A DNA stretch of 64,000 nucleotides, from positions 1 through 64,000 of the forward strand of contig UBXV01000026.1 in NCBI GenBank assembly GCA_900469625.1, in the 5' to 3' direction. The translations under genes were made by a program, and so were the position numbers. Source of the stretch: Hyphomicrobiales bacterium. Lineage in GTDB: Bacteria > Pseudomonadota > Alphaproteobacteria > Rhizobiales > Rhizobiaceae. Positions 25,195-34,492 of this stretch are shown here, piece by piece. The notes under the pieces are model-generated. The model had not been told where the DNA came from and ran no database searches. It saw only the letters and a program-made list of their open reading frames with translations. Every line of letters starts with the position of its first letter. Position 1 is the stretch's first letter.

Positions 25195-27140
25195 TCGGCA
25201 AAACGCCCGCCCCCTCGTCGCCCACCAGCAGCGCCGCAATGCCAGGCGCCCCGGAGACCCGGCTGGTCTCGCTGTTTTCGACCCGCATGAGAATGGTCAA
25301 CGGCCTGGGCATCCTGTCCTGGCTTTCGGCGTTCCTCTATTTCTGGGCATGGTGGCTCGATCCGGCCCACGTCATCCATTGGCCGTCCTACGTCATGATC
25401 ACGATCGTGATGGGCTGGATCACGCTTTTGCCGGCCTATTTCATCTTCATCTTCGCAGGCGCCAAGGTGGCAGCGAAAACCGATCGGGGCATCCCCGAAG
25501 GCCGGGTCGCCATGGTCGTGACCAAGGCGCCGTCGGAACCCTTTGCCGTCGTGCGCAAGACGCTGTTTGCGATGCTCGACCAGATCGGCTGCGACTACGA
25601 CGTGTGGCTTGCGGACGAGGATCCGACGCCCGAAACAATCGACTGGTGCGCGGCCCAGGGCGTGTTCATTTCGACGCGAAAGGGCGTTTCGGACTATCAC
25701 CGCGCCATGTGGCCGCGACGGACCCGCTGCAAGGAGGGGAACCTTGCCTATTTCTACGATCACTACGGTTATGATCGCTACGATTTCGTCGCGCAGTTCG
25801 ATGCCGATCACGTGCCCGAGCCGACCTACCTGGTCGAAGTGCTGCGGCCGTTCAACGACCCTGATGTCGGCTACGTCTCGGCGCCGAGCATCTGCGATGC
25901 CAATGCGAAACGCAGCTGGTCCGCACGCGGTCGGCTTCATGCCGAGGCCAGCCTGCACGGCTCGTTGCAGGCCGGCTACAACAACGGCTGGGCGCCGCTG
26001 TGCATCGGTTCGCACTATGCGGTGCGCACCAGGGCGCTGAGGGAAATCGGCGGACTGGGGCCGGAGCTTGCCGAAGATCATTCGACGACGCTTCTGATGA
26101 ACGCCGGCGGCTGGAAGGGCGTGCACGCGCTTCACGCGATCGCGCATGGCGACGGTCCCGCAACCTTTGCCGATCTCGTCATCCAGGAGTTCCAATGGTC
26201 ACGCAGCCTGGTGACGATCCTGCTCAAGTATTCGCCGATTTACGTGCCACGGTTGCCGATGCGGCTGAAGCTGCAGTTCGTGTTCTCGCAGCTCTGGTAT
26301 CCGCTGTTCTCGCTGTTCATGGCGCTGATGTTCGCGCTGCCGATCATGGCGCTGGCTATGGGGCGCAGCTTCGTTGCCGCCACCTATCCGGATTTCGTGC
26401 TGCACTTCGCGCCGCTGTCGCTTATTCTGATCGGGCTTGCCTATTTCTGGCGCTCGACCGGCACTTTCCGCCCCTATGATGCCCGCGTGCTGAGCTGGGA
26501 GGGCATGCTGTTTCTCTTCGCCCGCTGGCCGTGGTCGCTGCTCGGGTGCCTGGCGGCCGTGCGCGATCATATCAGTGGCTCCTTTGTCGATTTCCGCATC
26601 ACGCCCAAGGGCACGGGGCCGGCGGCACCGCTGCCGCTGCGCGTGATGATGCCCTATCTCGTGCTGGCGCTCGCTTCCGCGCTTGCGCTGTGGCTTGTCA
26701 CCGACGCCGGGACGGCGCGGGGCTTCTACATCTTCGCCGGCATCAACGCGCTCACCTACGCCGGGCTTGCCGCAACCATCCATGTCCAGCATGCGCGCGA
26801 AAACCGGTTGGCCCTGGTGCCGCGCACGGCGATGACAGCGCTGACCGGCTGCTGCCTCGTGGTCATCTCGGTCCTGTCGGGACAGTCGGCCGTGCGCCAC
26901 GGTGCAGAGGCGACCGAGGCGCTGTCGCAGGGGCTCGGCTTCGTCGGATTGACCGAAGCGAAGTTTTCGGTTGCCGGTGCCGGGCAGGGTGGCTCGGACC
27001 TCAGGATCGTAAGGTTCCAGTTGAAATGGAAAGGGTTTTCGCCGTCCGGGGCAAACGGACAGCGGAAAGGCTCCGGCGTGCCGGAGGTGAAGGAGACGAG
27101 GGTAGCAACCAAGGTCGGGCGCCTTCAGGCATCGCTGTAA
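25191..27140 (+). CDS. cellulose-synthase-like family 2 glycosyltransferase (ApsA-like)
   Basis: A 649-residue membrane synthase. Two N-terminal TM helices (about 37-57 and 66-90) precede a GT-A domain with ADED (141-144), DADHVPEP (204-211), the catalytic-base region LAEDHST (293-299) and the acceptor motif QEFQWSR (332-338), a variant of QxxRW. About six further helices follow to residue 590; the last 70 residues are basic and there is no PilZ domain. It should polymerise and extrude a polysaccharide using the nucleotide sugars made by the two preceding enzymes. The set resembles, from memory, the S. meliloti arabinose-containing polysaccharide locus; the polymer here is not known. Confidence 0.82.
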   Translation: MIGKTPAPSSPTSSAAMPGAPETRLVSLFSTRMRMVNGLGILSWLSAFLYFWAWWLDPAHVIHWPSYVMITIVMGWITLLPAYFIFIFAGAKVAAKTDRGIPEGRVAMVVTKAPSEPFAVVRKTLFAMLDQIGCDYDVWLADEDPTPETIDWCAAQGVFISTRKGVSDYHRAMWPRRTRCKEGNLAYFYDHYGYDRYDFVAQFDADHVPEPTYLVEVLRPFNDPDVGYVSAPSICDANAKRSWSARGRLHAEASLHGSLQAGYNNGWAPLCIGSHYAVRTRALREIGGLGPELAEDHSTTLLMNAGGWKGVHALHAIAHGDGPATFADLVIQEFQWSRSLVTILLKYSPIYVPRLPMRLKLQFVFSQLWYPLFSLFMALMFALPIMALAMGRSFVAATYPDFVLHFAPLSLILIGLAYFWRSTGTFRPYDARVLSWEGMLFLFARWPWSLLGCLAAVRDHISGSFVDFRITPKGTGPAAPLPLRVMMPYLVLALASALALWLVTDAGTARGFYIFAGINALTYAGLAATIHVQHARENRLALVPRTAMTALTGCCLVVISVLSGQSAVRHGAEATEALSQGLGFVGLTEAKFSVAGAGQGGSDLRIVRFQLKWKGFSPSGANGQRKGSGVPEVKETRVATKVGRLQASL

Positions 27141-27195
27141 CCGCAGCGCTTCCAGCCCCGCCACGGCATCGGCCCTCAAGCGAGGAGAAAAAGAG

Positions 27196-27732
27196 ATGAA
27201 ACGGTCCATGAATGTATTGCTTCTGCCGCTTCTGCTGCCTCTCGCAGCCTTTGCGGCCTACACCGGCGCCCAGCCTGCGAGGGCGAAAATGGAGATCAAG
27301 CCGATCCCCTTAAGCGCCTACGAGGTCTATTCGCTCTACCGCAACAAGACCTGGCAATGGCCCACGGGCGGCGCCCGCTTTACCGCGCATGATCGCAAGC
27401 TGGTCGCCTTCGTCGACGACAAGGGCAAGCGCTCGTTCGCCGAGGGCAACTGGTATGTCAGCGATCTCGGCATGTTGTGCATGCAGGCACGATGGACGGC
27501 GGCCGACGGCTCCGGTCCGGCGCGCACCTGCTTCGGCCACAGCCGGATCGGAGACACGATCTACCAGCGGCGCGTGCCGAACGGCGAGTGGTATGTCTTC
27601 AAGCATGCCAAACCGAAACCTGATGACGAATACGGGAAACTCGTCGCTTCCGACGGGATCACGGAAAAGGCGTTGCGCTTGAAAGATCAGTTCCTGGTCA
27701 AGAAAAGCAGCCGCAACGCCACTGGAGGATGA
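27196..27732 (+). CDS. DUF995-family secreted protein
   Basis: A 178-residue protein with a signal peptide (residues 1-30, LLLPLLLPLAAFAAYTGAQPARA). The mature part has the DUF995-like pattern SAYEVYSLYRNKTWQWPTGGARF, GNWYVSDLGMLCMQARW and WYVFKHA, with two conserved-looking Cys that may form a disulfide. Role unknown; position between the synthase and a glycosidase suggests a periplasmic accessory of the polysaccharide machine. Start ATG 27196 follows GAGGAG; the next gene begins one base after its stop. Confidence 0.75.
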   Translation: MKRSMNVLLLPLLLPLAAFAAYTGAQPARAKMEIKPIPLSAYEVYSLYRNKTWQWPTGGARFTAHDRKLVAFVDDKGKRSFAEGNWYVSDLGMLCMQARWTAADGSGPARTCFGHSRIGDTIYQRRVPNGEWYVFKHAKPKPDDEYGKLVASDGITEKALRLKDQFLVKKSSRNATGG

Positions 27733-27733
27733 C

Positions 27734-28702
27734 ATGAAACGCAAACTGGCATTCGCCCTCTGCGCGGCACTTGCCCTTCATCTGGGGACTGGCGCCGCTC
27801 CGGTCTCGGCGCTGGCACAGGAGAAAGCCGATCTTGTTACCAACGCCAAGGCAGGTCAGGAACAGACGCTCGCCGACAAGCGCCCGGTCATCCACCCCGG
27901 AGGACCGCGGTTCGGAGCCTATGACCCGCATGGCGATTTCGGCGACCAGACCGATGTGGCAACCGAGCATCTGTTCCTGCCATGGGAAGACGTCGACCTG
28001 GAATCGCTGCGCATGGCTGACGCCTATGCGCTGCAGCGCAAGCGCAAGCTGCTCGTCACCATCGAGCCCTGGTCGTGGTCGCTCGACTGGAAACTGTCTC
28101 CGACGCAGTTACGAGATCGCATGCTCAGAGGCGAATACGATGCCAACATGGAAGCGATTGCTGACATGCTGGCGGAAATGAAGAGCCCGGTGATCGTGCG
28201 GTGGGGCCAGGAAATGGAAGACACGTCCGGACGCTTCTCCTGGGCCGGGTGGGCGCCGAAGGATTATGTCCAGGCCTACAAGCATGCGATGGATATCGTG
28301 CGCAAGCGCGTGCCCAACGTGCAGCTCATGTGGTCGCCCAAGGGGCTCCCAAACCTTGGCGAATACTATCCCGGCGACGATTATGTCGACCTGGTCGGTC
28401 TTTCCGTCTTCGGTCTCGAGCCATATGATGCCATCGAATATGGCGGGCCGCACACCTTCAAACAGGCTCTGAAACCCGGCTACGATCTCGTCGCCAAATA
28501 CCACAAACCGATCTGGGTCGCGGAAATGGGGTGGCAGGGCAGCACGACCTACATGCAGCCATGGATCGACGCTGCGACGCAGCCCGACCCGGATTTCCCG
28601 AACCTTGCCGAAGTGGTCTACTTCAACGATCGGGACGTGCATGACTGGCCGCACGATCTCGGCCGGCCGAACTGGCGCGTGGTCACCGACGCCACCAACT
28701 GA
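27734..28702 (+). CDS. secreted glycoside hydrolase, GH26-like
   Basis: A 322-residue protein with a signal peptide (to about residue 29). It has TIM-barrel character: VTIEPWSWSLDW, SPVIVRWGQEMEDTSG with probable acid/base Glu160, LMWSPKG, VDLVGLSVFG, and HKPIWVAEMGWQG with probable nucleophile Glu264. The pattern of an HE/QE-containing strand 4 and a Glu-Met-Gly strand 7 fits clan GH-A, nearest to GH26-type mannanases and lichenases. As the last gene of the operon it may trim or release the polymer, like BcsZ in cellulose systems. Substrate is inferred only. Confidence 0.78.
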   Translation: MKRKLAFALCAALALHLGTGAAPVSALAQEKADLVTNAKAGQEQTLADKRPVIHPGGPRFGAYDPHGDFGDQTDVATEHLFLPWEDVDLESLRMADAYALQRKRKLLVTIEPWSWSLDWKLSPTQLRDRMLRGEYDANMEAIADMLAEMKSPVIVRWGQEMEDTSGRFSWAGWAPKDYVQAYKHAMDIVRKRVPNVQLMWSPKGLPNLGEYYPGDDYVDLVGLSVFGLEPYDAIEYGGPHTFKQALKPGYDLVAKYHKPIWVAEMGWQGSTTYMQPWIDAATQPDPDFPNLAEVVYFNDRDVHDWPHDLGRPNWRVVTDATN

Positions 28703-28726
28703 ACCGGGTGTGACGGTGCCCCAATG

Positions 28727-28759
28727 AAAAAAGCCCCTCGCCGTCGGCGAGAGGCTTTT
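28727..28759. terminator. bidirectional intrinsic terminator
   Basis: AAAAGCC-C-CTCGCCG pairs with CGGCGAG-A-GGCTTTT; A-run on one side and T-run on the other, located between the convergent hydrolase and hppD genes, so it can serve both. Confidence 0.85.
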
Positions 28760-28805
28760 GTCTGGTCGAAGCGCCCACCGCGGTCACGCGGAGACGCTGG
28801 CCGGG

Positions 28806-29918
28806 CTACTCGGCCGCCTGCGGCCCGAGTTCACCGCGACGGATCTGGTCGGCCTCGATCGATTCGAACAGGGCGCGGAAATTGCCTTCGCCGAAGCCTT
28901 CGTCGCCCTTGCGCTGGATGAACTCGAAGAAGATCGGCCCGATGACCGTCTTGGAGAAGATCTGCAGCAGGATCTTCGTCATGCCGCCGTTCACCACGCC
29001 TTCGCCGTCGATCAGGATGCCATGCTTCTTCATCCGCTCGATCGGCTCGTCATGGCCGTGCACGCGGTCGTGCGACATGGCGTAGTAGGTTTCCGGCGGG
29101 CCGGGCATGAACTTCAGGCCGTTTTCCGACAGCTTGTCGGTGGCGTCGTAGATGCCATCGCTGCCAACCGCGATGTGCTGGATGCCTTCGCCCTTGTACT
29201 TGCGCAGATATTCCTCGATCTGGCTCGTATCGTCCTTGGATTCGTTCAAGGGAATGCGGATCTTGCCGCAGGGCGAGGTGATTGCGCGGCTGACGAGACC
29301 GGTGATGCGGCCGTCAATGTCGAAGAAGTGGATCTGGGTGAAGTTGAACAGTTCGCGGTAGAAGGCCCACCACTTGTCCATGTTGCCGCGATAGACGTTG
29401 TGCGTCAGGTGGTCGAGATAATAGAAACCGACACCTTCCGGCTTGGGGTTGCGTTCGCCGGTCCATTCGAATTCGGCATCGTAGGCCGATCCCTTGGCGC
29501 CGTAGGTCTCGACGAAATAGAGCAGCGATCCGCCGATGCCGACGATCGCCGGGACATCGAGACACTTGTCGGTGCCGGTGTAGGGGATGGCGCCCTTGGA
29601 GACCGCGTGGTCGAAAGCGTGCCTGGCGTCGACGACGCGCCAGGCCATCGACGGCGCGCAGGGCCCGTGCTCATCGACGAAGCGCATGGCATGCGAGCCC
29701 GGTTCGGCATTCAGGATGTAATTGATGTCGCCCTGTCGCCAGACCGTGATGTTCTTGCTTCTGTGCCTCGCGACAGGGCTGTAGCCCATGCGGGTAAAAA
29801 GCTCGGCGAGCTTTTCCGGCTCCGGATGGGCGAATTCTACGAACTCGAAGCCATCCGTACCGGCCGGGTTCTCCACCGTGATCGTTGCGGGCGGGGCGTC
29901 ATGGGGAAAAGGGCCCAT
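28806..29918 (-). CDS. hppD: 4-hydroxyphenylpyruvate dioxygenase
   Basis: A 370-residue Fe(II) dioxygenase converting 4-hydroxyphenylpyruvate to homogentisate in tyrosine catabolism. The iron ligands are visible: His170 (YYLDHLTHNV), His248 (GIQHIAV) and Glu332 (IFFEFIQRKGDEGFGEGNF). Two vicinal-oxygen-chelate halves and full length match the family. It is monocistronic on the minus strand and divergent from an Lrp-type gene; the rest of the pathway lies 1.3 kb away on the plus strand. Confidence 0.95.
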   Translation of the reverse strand: MGPFPHDAPPATITVENPAGTDGFEFVEFAHPEPEKLAELFTRMGYSPVARHRSKNITVWRQGDINYILNAEPGSHAMRFVDEHGPCAPSMAWRVVDARHAFDHAVSKGAIPYTGTDKCLDVPAIVGIGGSLLYFVETYGAKGSAYDAEFEWTGERNPKPEGVGFYYLDHLTHNVYRGNMDKWWAFYRELFNFTQIHFFDIDGRITGLVSRAITSPCGKIRIPLNESKDDTSQIEEYLRKYKGEGIQHIAVGSDGIYDATDKLSENGLKFMPGPPETYYAMSHDRVHGHDEPIERMKKHGILIDGEGVVNGGMTKILLQIFSKTVIGPIFFEFIQRKGDEGFGEGNFRALFESIEADQIRRGELGPQAAE

Positions 29919-30031
29919 CGGAAGTCTCCTCTTTTAAGTTCTCCAGATCGCTCTGGCCTCCAAACTTTGCTGGAGTATGACGCAAATCCGATGCATGATG
30001 CTTGTATTCTTGCGTGTTTTGCGCAGGATGC

Positions 30032-30046
30032 CGCACGAAACGTGCG
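30032..30046. promoter_or_regulatory. palindrome between hppD and lrp-like gene
   Basis: CGCACG-AAA-CGTGCG lies 24 bases before the regulator start in the divergent 151-base region and is a candidate operator for it. Confidence 0.35.
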
Positions 30047-30069
30047 AAATGCTTTATAAGGATGCATGA

Positions 30070-30549
30070 ATGGAGCAGCTTGACGGGTTTGATCTCAAGA
30101 TCCTCAGCGAACTGCAGCGCGACGGGCATCTGACCAACAACGAGTTATCGGAGCGCATCGCGCTTTCGCCCTCGCAATGCTCGCGCCGGCGCACCCGGCT
30201 GGAAGCGGAGGGCTTCATTACCGGCTATCAGGCACAGATCGACCGGCAGAAGCTGGGTCTCGACCTGATGGTGGTGATTTCGGTGACGCTCGCCACCCAC
30301 AACCGCGACAACGCCAAGCGTTTCGGCAAGCTGATCTCCAGCCTGCCGGAGGTGCTGGAGGCCTACGCGCTGACCGGCGAAATGGACTATCACCTGCGGG
30401 TGGTGACACCAGACCTCGCCGGCCTTTCGCGCTTCGTCAACGATGTGTTGTTGCCGCATGACAGCGTGCAGCACGTCAAGACATCGATCGTGCTCGATAC
30501 GCTGAAGAGTTTTCAGGGCGTGCCGATCCCCGAGCGGATGAAAGGCTGA
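30070..30549 (+). CDS. Lrp/AsnC-family transcriptional regulator
   Basis: A 159-residue regulator: DNA-binding helix-turn-helix at residues 5-60 (DLKILSELQRDGHLTNNELSERIALSPSQCSRRRTRL) and a RAM ligand-binding domain (VVISVTLATHNRD, LTGEMDYHLRVVTPDL). Such proteins form octamers and respond to amino acids. The divergent hppD gene is the obvious target, with tyrosine or phenylalanine a likely effector; this is inferred from position. Its stop is only 3 bases from the convergent MarR gene stop, with no terminator visible between. Confidence 0.9.
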   Translation: MEQLDGFDLKILSELQRDGHLTNNELSERIALSPSQCSRRRTRLEAEGFITGYQAQIDRQKLGLDLMVVISVTLATHNRDNAKRFGKLISSLPEVLEAYALTGEMDYHLRVVTPDLAGLSRFVNDVLLPHDSVQHVKTSIVLDTLKSFQGVPIPERMKG

Positions 30550-30552
30550 GGC

Positions 30553-31020
30553 CTACGGGCGGGCAACGTGCTTTCCGGCCTTGTCGATTGCCCGCTCGAC
30601 CGCGTCGAGGCCGACACTGAGGGCCTGCAGGCCCTCCGCGCCGATCAGGTCTTCGAGCTGCTTCTGGTAGGCGCTCGCGAGATCCGTGAGGTCGCCATAG
30701 GCAAGTCTGCCGGCCTTCGTCAGCTCCAGATGTTCCAGCCGGCGGTCGGCCTCGTCCTCGCTGCGCTTCAGCCAGCGCCGATCCTCGAGCGCGGCGACCG
30801 CGCGGCTGACCTTGGTCTTGTGCATGGCCGAATGGGCGCCGACCTCCGTTGCCGTCATCGCGCCGGTCGAGCTTCCGAGCGCCGCCAGCGTGCGCCACTC
30901 CGGGCGCGTCAACTGATAGCGCGCCTTGTACTCGGCGGCGAAGCGCACCGCGACAAACTCGGCTGCGCGGTTCAGTCTGTAGGGCAGGAACGCATTGAGC
31001 TCGAAGCCATCGGCGGCCAT
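30553..31020 (-). CDS. MarR-family transcriptional regulator
   Basis: A 155-residue winged-helix regulator (MTATEVGAHSAMHKTKVSRAVAALEDRRWLKRSEDEADRRLEHLELTKAG, containing the family DxRxxxLxLT-like wing). It is divergent from hmgA-mbl-fahA-maiA and therefore the likely repressor of that operon, with homogentisate or a related aromatic acid as ligand. ATG 31020 is preferred over 31029 because AAGGA lies at proper distance only from 31020. Candidate operators at 31034-31068 overlap both promoters. Confidence 0.85.
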   Translation of the reverse strand: MAADGFELNAFLPYRLNRAAEFVAVRFAAEYKARYQLTRPEWRTLAALGSSTGAMTATEVGAHSAMHKTKVSRAVAALEDRRWLKRSEDEADRRLEHLELTKAGRLAYGDLTDLASAYQKQLEDLIGAEGLQALSVGLDAVERAIDKAGKHVARP

Positions 31021-31033
31021 GTGTGGCATCCTT

Positions 31034-31068
31034 GATAGTTACAAAATCGATAGTTACGATTGCAACTA
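31034..31068. promoter_or_regulatory. MarR operator candidates between marR and hmgA
   Basis: GATAGTTAC occurs twice (31034-31042 and 31049-31057); the second copy forms an inverted repeat with AACTA (TAGTTACGATTGCAACTA, 31051-31068). Length and symmetry fit MarR boxes. Confidence 0.55.
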
Positions 31069-31195
31069 ATAGGCCGGCAGCGCGCCACCGTCCATGGAGA
31101 GCCGTGGCAGTGCCGAGACATATTGGACGTGCCTTGGCCATCCGGGATCGGTCGTGATCGGCGGTGGGCAGGCACCTGAGGAGGAGGTTCAGGCC

Positions 31196-32563
31196 ATGTT
31201 GGACAAGGCGCAGAAGCAGGCAGGCACCGGGGCATCCGCCCACCAGACGCTTGATTACATGCCGGGTTTCGGCAACGATTTCGAGACCGAAAGCTTGCCT
31301 GGGGCCCTGCCACAGGGCCAGAACAGTCCGCAGAAATGCGCCTACGGCCTTTATGCCGAACAGCTGTCCGGCTCGCCGTTTACAGCGCCGCGCGGCACCA
31401 ACGAGCGCTCATGGCTCTACCGCATTCGCCCGAGCGTGCGCCATACCGGGCGCTTCCGGAAGATCGACTATCCGCACTGGAAGACCGCGCCGCACGTGGC
31501 CGATCATTCGCTGGCACTTGGGCAATTGCGCTGGGGACCGTTGCCGGAGCCTTCGGAAAAGCTCAATTTCCTCGACGGCATCCGCACGATGACGACGGCC
31601 GGCGACGCGCTGACGCAAGGCGGCATGGCGGCGCATGCCTATGCCTTCAACGCCGACATGGTCGACGACTACTTCTTCAACGCCGACGGCGAGCTTCTGA
31701 TCGTGCCGGAAATGGGCGCCATCCAGGTGTTCACCGAACTCGGCAGGATGGACGTCGAGCCCTCGGAGATCTGCCTTGTGCCGCGCGGCACGATGTTCAA
31801 GGTGACGCGTCTCGGCGAGGAAAAGGTCTGGCGCGGCTATATCTGCGAAAACTACGGCGCCAAGTTCACGCTGCCGGACCGGGGCCCGATCGGCGCCAAT
31901 TGCCTGGCCAACCCGCGCGACTTCAAGACGCCGGTTGCCGCCTACGAGGAAAAGGAAACGCCTTGCCGCGTGCACGTGAAGTGGTGCGGCGCCTTCCACG
32001 TCACCGACATCGGCCACTCGCCGCTCGACGTCATTGCCTGGCACGGCAATTACGCGCCCTACAAATACGATCTGAGGACCTTTTCGCCCGTCGGCGCGAT
32101 CCTGTTCGACCATCCCGACCCGTCGATCTTCACGGTGCTGACTGCACCATCAGGCGAGGAGGGCACGGCGAATGTCGACTTCGTCATCTTCCCGCCGCGC
32201 TGGCTGGTGGCCGAACACAGCTTCCGGCCACCCTGGTATCACCGCAACATCATGAGCGAATTCATGGGGCTGATCTATGGCCGCTATGACGCCAAGGAGG
32301 AGGGGTTCGTGCCCGGCGGCATGAGCCTTCACAACATGATGCTGGCGCATGGACCCGATGCAACCGGCTTCGAAAAGGCGACAAATAGTGAGTTGAAACC
32401 GGTGAAGCTCGACCATACGATGGCCTTCATGTTCGAGACCCGCTTCCCGCAGCAGCTGACCCGCTTCGCCGCCGAACTGGAGACGTTGCAGGACAATTAT
32501 ATCGACTGCTGGACCGATCTGAAAAAGCGCTTCAACGGCACGCCGGAAGGCGATTGGTCTTGA
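31196..32563 (+). CDS. hmgA: homogentisate 1,2-dioxygenase
   Basis: A 455-residue ring-cleaving dioxygenase making maleylacetoacetate. The Fe(II) ligands by alignment with the human enzyme are His349 and Glu355 ([14 protein letters not shown]) and His385 (MLAHGPD), with identical spacing. It begins MLDKAQKQ with the conserved [12 protein letters not shown] near residue 21. ATG 31196 is chosen because GAGGAGGAGG precedes it; an in-frame ATG at 31094 would add 34 residues that look non-coding. It leads the operon hmgA-MBL-fahA-maiA. Confidence 0.96.
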   Translation: MLDKAQKQAGTGASAHQTLDYMPGFGNDFETESLPGALPQGQNSPQKCAYGLYAEQLSGSPFTAPRGTNERSWLYRIRPSVRHTGRFRKIDYPHWKTAPHVADHSLALGQLRWGPLPEPSEKLNFLDGIRTMTTAGDALTQGGMAAHAYAFNADMVDDYFFNADGELLIVPEMGAIQVFTELGRMDVEPSEICLVPRGTMFKVTRLGEEKVWRGYICENYGAKFTLPDRGPIGANCLANPRDFKTPVAAYEEKETPCRVHVKWCGAFHVTDIGHSPLDVIAWHGNYAPYKYDLRTFSPVGAILFDHPDPSIFTVLTAPSGEEGTANVDFVIFPPRWLVAEHSFRPPWYHRNIMSEFMGLIYGRYDAKEEGFVPGGMSLHNMMLAHGPDATGFEKATNSELKPVKLDHTMAFMFETRFPQQLTRFAAELETLQDNYIDCWTDLKKRFNGTPEGDWS

Positions 32564-33429
32564 GGGCACGGCTGGTTCTGCTCGGCAGTAAGGGTGGCCC
32601 GGCGATCCGTCCGGGCGGCCCTTCGCCAACCTCTTCGCTGCTTGAAATCGGCGACCGCACCATCGTCGTCGACTGCGGCCTCGGTGTGACCCGCGGCCTG
32701 ACCGACGCGGGCGTCAGCCTGAAGGCGCTGGATCTCGTCTTCATCACCCATCTGCATTCCGATCATGTGCTCGAACTCGGGCCACTGATCCATACGGCCT
32801 GGACCGCAGGCCTTGCCACCACGGTTACCGTTTTCGGGCCGCCGGGCACGCGCGATTACTGGCACGGCTTCCTGCAGGCGATGCGGTTCGACATCGATAT
32901 CCGCATCGTCGACGAGGGCCGGCCCGATCTGCGCCAGCTCGTCGACATCGTCGAGTTTCAGCAAGGCGAGGTTCTGCGCGAAGGTGGCCTGACGGTATCC
33001 GCCTTGCGGGTGGATCATCCCCCGGTTACCGAGTGTTTTGCGCTGCGTTTCGATCATGCGGGGGTAAGTGTCGTGTTTTCCGCAGATACGGCCTATTTCC
33101 CGCCGCTTGCCGATTTCGCGCGCGGTGCCGACATTCTCGTGCACGAGGCGATGCTCGCCGAAGGCGTCGACCGGCTGGTGGCGCGCACCGGCAATGGTGC
33201 GCGACTGAAGGAGCACCTGCTGGCAAGCCACAGTTTTGCCGGGGATGCGGGCAGGATTGCGACGGCCGCCGGCGTCGGGCGACTGGTGCTCAATCATCTT
33301 ATTCCGGCCGACGACCCCGCGATCGGCGCGGCGGATTGGGTGGCGGCCACGCGCAAAAGCTGGGCTGGTGCCTTGACGATCGCGTCCGACGGCCTTGTTG
33401 TGGAAATCGCGGACGATTCGTCTGCGTAG
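32560..33429 (+). CDS. MBL-fold metallohydrolase in homogentisate operon
   Basis: A 289-residue metallo-beta-lactamase fold hydrolase. The zinc motif is HLHSDH near residue 65, followed by SADTAYFPP and a late HEAML and H in [10 protein letters not shown]. Overall it resembles the RNase Z/arylsulfatase-like branch. The likely start is TTG 32560, which overlaps the hmgA stop (TTGA); no ATG or GTG is suitable. Substrate unknown; tight coupling to hmgA suggests hydrolysis of a pathway side-product such as a lactone, which is an inference. Confidence 0.8.
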   Translation: MRARLVLLGSKGGPAIRPGGPSPTSSLLEIGDRTIVVDCGLGVTRGLTDAGVSLKALDLVFITHLHSDHVLELGPLIHTAWTAGLATTVTVFGPPGTRDYWHGFLQAMRFDIDIRIVDEGRPDLRQLVDIVEFQQGEVLREGGLTVSALRVDHPPVTECFALRFDHAGVSVVFSADTAYFPPLADFARGADILVHEAMLAEGVDRLVARTGNGARLKEHLLASHSFAGDAGRIATAAGVGRLVLNHLIPADDPAIGAADWVAATRKSWAGALTIASDGLVVEIADDSSA

Positions 33430-33441
33430 AGGGAGGATTGC

Positions 33442-34458
33442 ATGAAACTGGCGACACTCAAGGATGGCTCGCGTGATGGAAAACTCGCGGTTGTCTCCCG
33501 CGATCTCACCCGCTGCTCGGAAGTCGGGCATATCGCCCGCACGCTGCAGGCCGCACTCGACGACTGGGCCCACACCGGCCCGCGGCTCGAGCGCGTGGCC
33601 GAAGGCATCGAGACCGGCGCACAGCCGACGATCCGCTTCCATGAGCACGACGCGCTTTCGCCGCTGCCGCGCGCTTACCAATGGGCCGATGGTTCGGCCT
33701 ACGTCAATCACGTCGAGCTGGTACGAAAAGCCCGCAACGCCGAGATGCCGGCGAGCTTCTGGACCGACCCGCTGATCTATCAGGGCGGCTCCGACAGCTT
33801 CATCGCGCCGCGCGACCCGATCCTGATGGCGGACGAAAGCTGGGGCGTGGACATGGAGGGCGAAATCGCCGTCGTCGTCGACGATGTCGCGATGGGCGCG
33901 ACGCTGGAGGAGGCACGCGCCGCAATCCGGCTGGTGATGCTCGTCAACGACGTGTCGCTGCGCGGCCTGATCCCGGCCGAGCTCGCCAAGGGCTTCGGCT
34001 TCTACCAATCGAAGCCATCGTCGGCCTTCTCGCCCGTTGCGGTGACGCCGGACGAACTGGGCGAGGCCTGGGACGGCGGCAAGCTGCACCTGCCGCTTCA
34101 CGTCGACCTAAACGGCAAGCCGTTCGGCCGGGCAAACGCCGGCGTCGACATGACCTTCGATTTCGGCCAGCTGATTGCGCACGCAGCAAAGACCAGGCCG
34201 CTTGCCGCGGGCACGATCATCGGCTCGGGCACGGTCTCCAACAAGCTGAACGGCGGCCCCGGCAAGCCGGTCTCCGAAGGCGGCGCCGGCTACTCCTGCA
34301 TCGCCGAGCTGCGCATGATCGAGACGATCGTCGGCGGCGCGCCGAAGACGCATTTCCTGCGCTTCGGCGACGCCGTGCGCATCGAGATGAAGGACAAGGC
34401 CGGCCATTCGATCTTCGGGGCGATCGAGCAGTCGGTCGGGCCTTACGAAAAGGCTTAA
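33442..34458 (+). CDS. fahA: fumarylacetoacetate hydrolase family protein
   Basis: A 338-residue FAH-fold enzyme expected to split fumarylacetoacetate into fumarate and acetoacetate. The metal site is visible in MEGEIAVVVDD with a further Asp in VNDVSLRG, and the fold motifs GFYQSKPSSAFSPVAVTPDELG, GTIIGSGTVSN and the final EMKDKAGHSIFG are typical. Start ATG 33442 follows GGGAGG. Third gene of the operon; acetoacetate produced here could feed the thiolase encoded at 36285-37466. Confidence 0.92.
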   Translation: MKLATLKDGSRDGKLAVVSRDLTRCSEVGHIARTLQAALDDWAHTGPRLERVAEGIETGAQPTIRFHEHDALSPLPRAYQWADGSAYVNHVELVRKARNAEMPASFWTDPLIYQGGSDSFIAPRDPILMADESWGVDMEGEIAVVVDDVAMGATLEEARAAIRLVMLVNDVSLRGLIPAELAKGFGFYQSKPSSAFSPVAVTPDELGEAWDGGKLHLPLHVDLNGKPFGRANAGVDMTFDFGQLIAHAAKTRPLAAGTIIGSGTVSNKLNGGPGKPVSEGGAGYSCIAELRMIETIVGGAPKTHFLRFGDAVRIEMKDKAGHSIFGAIEQSVGPYEKA

Positions 34459-34492
34459 AGCCAAAGGCGCAAGCGGCATGAGGGAGCAGGAC

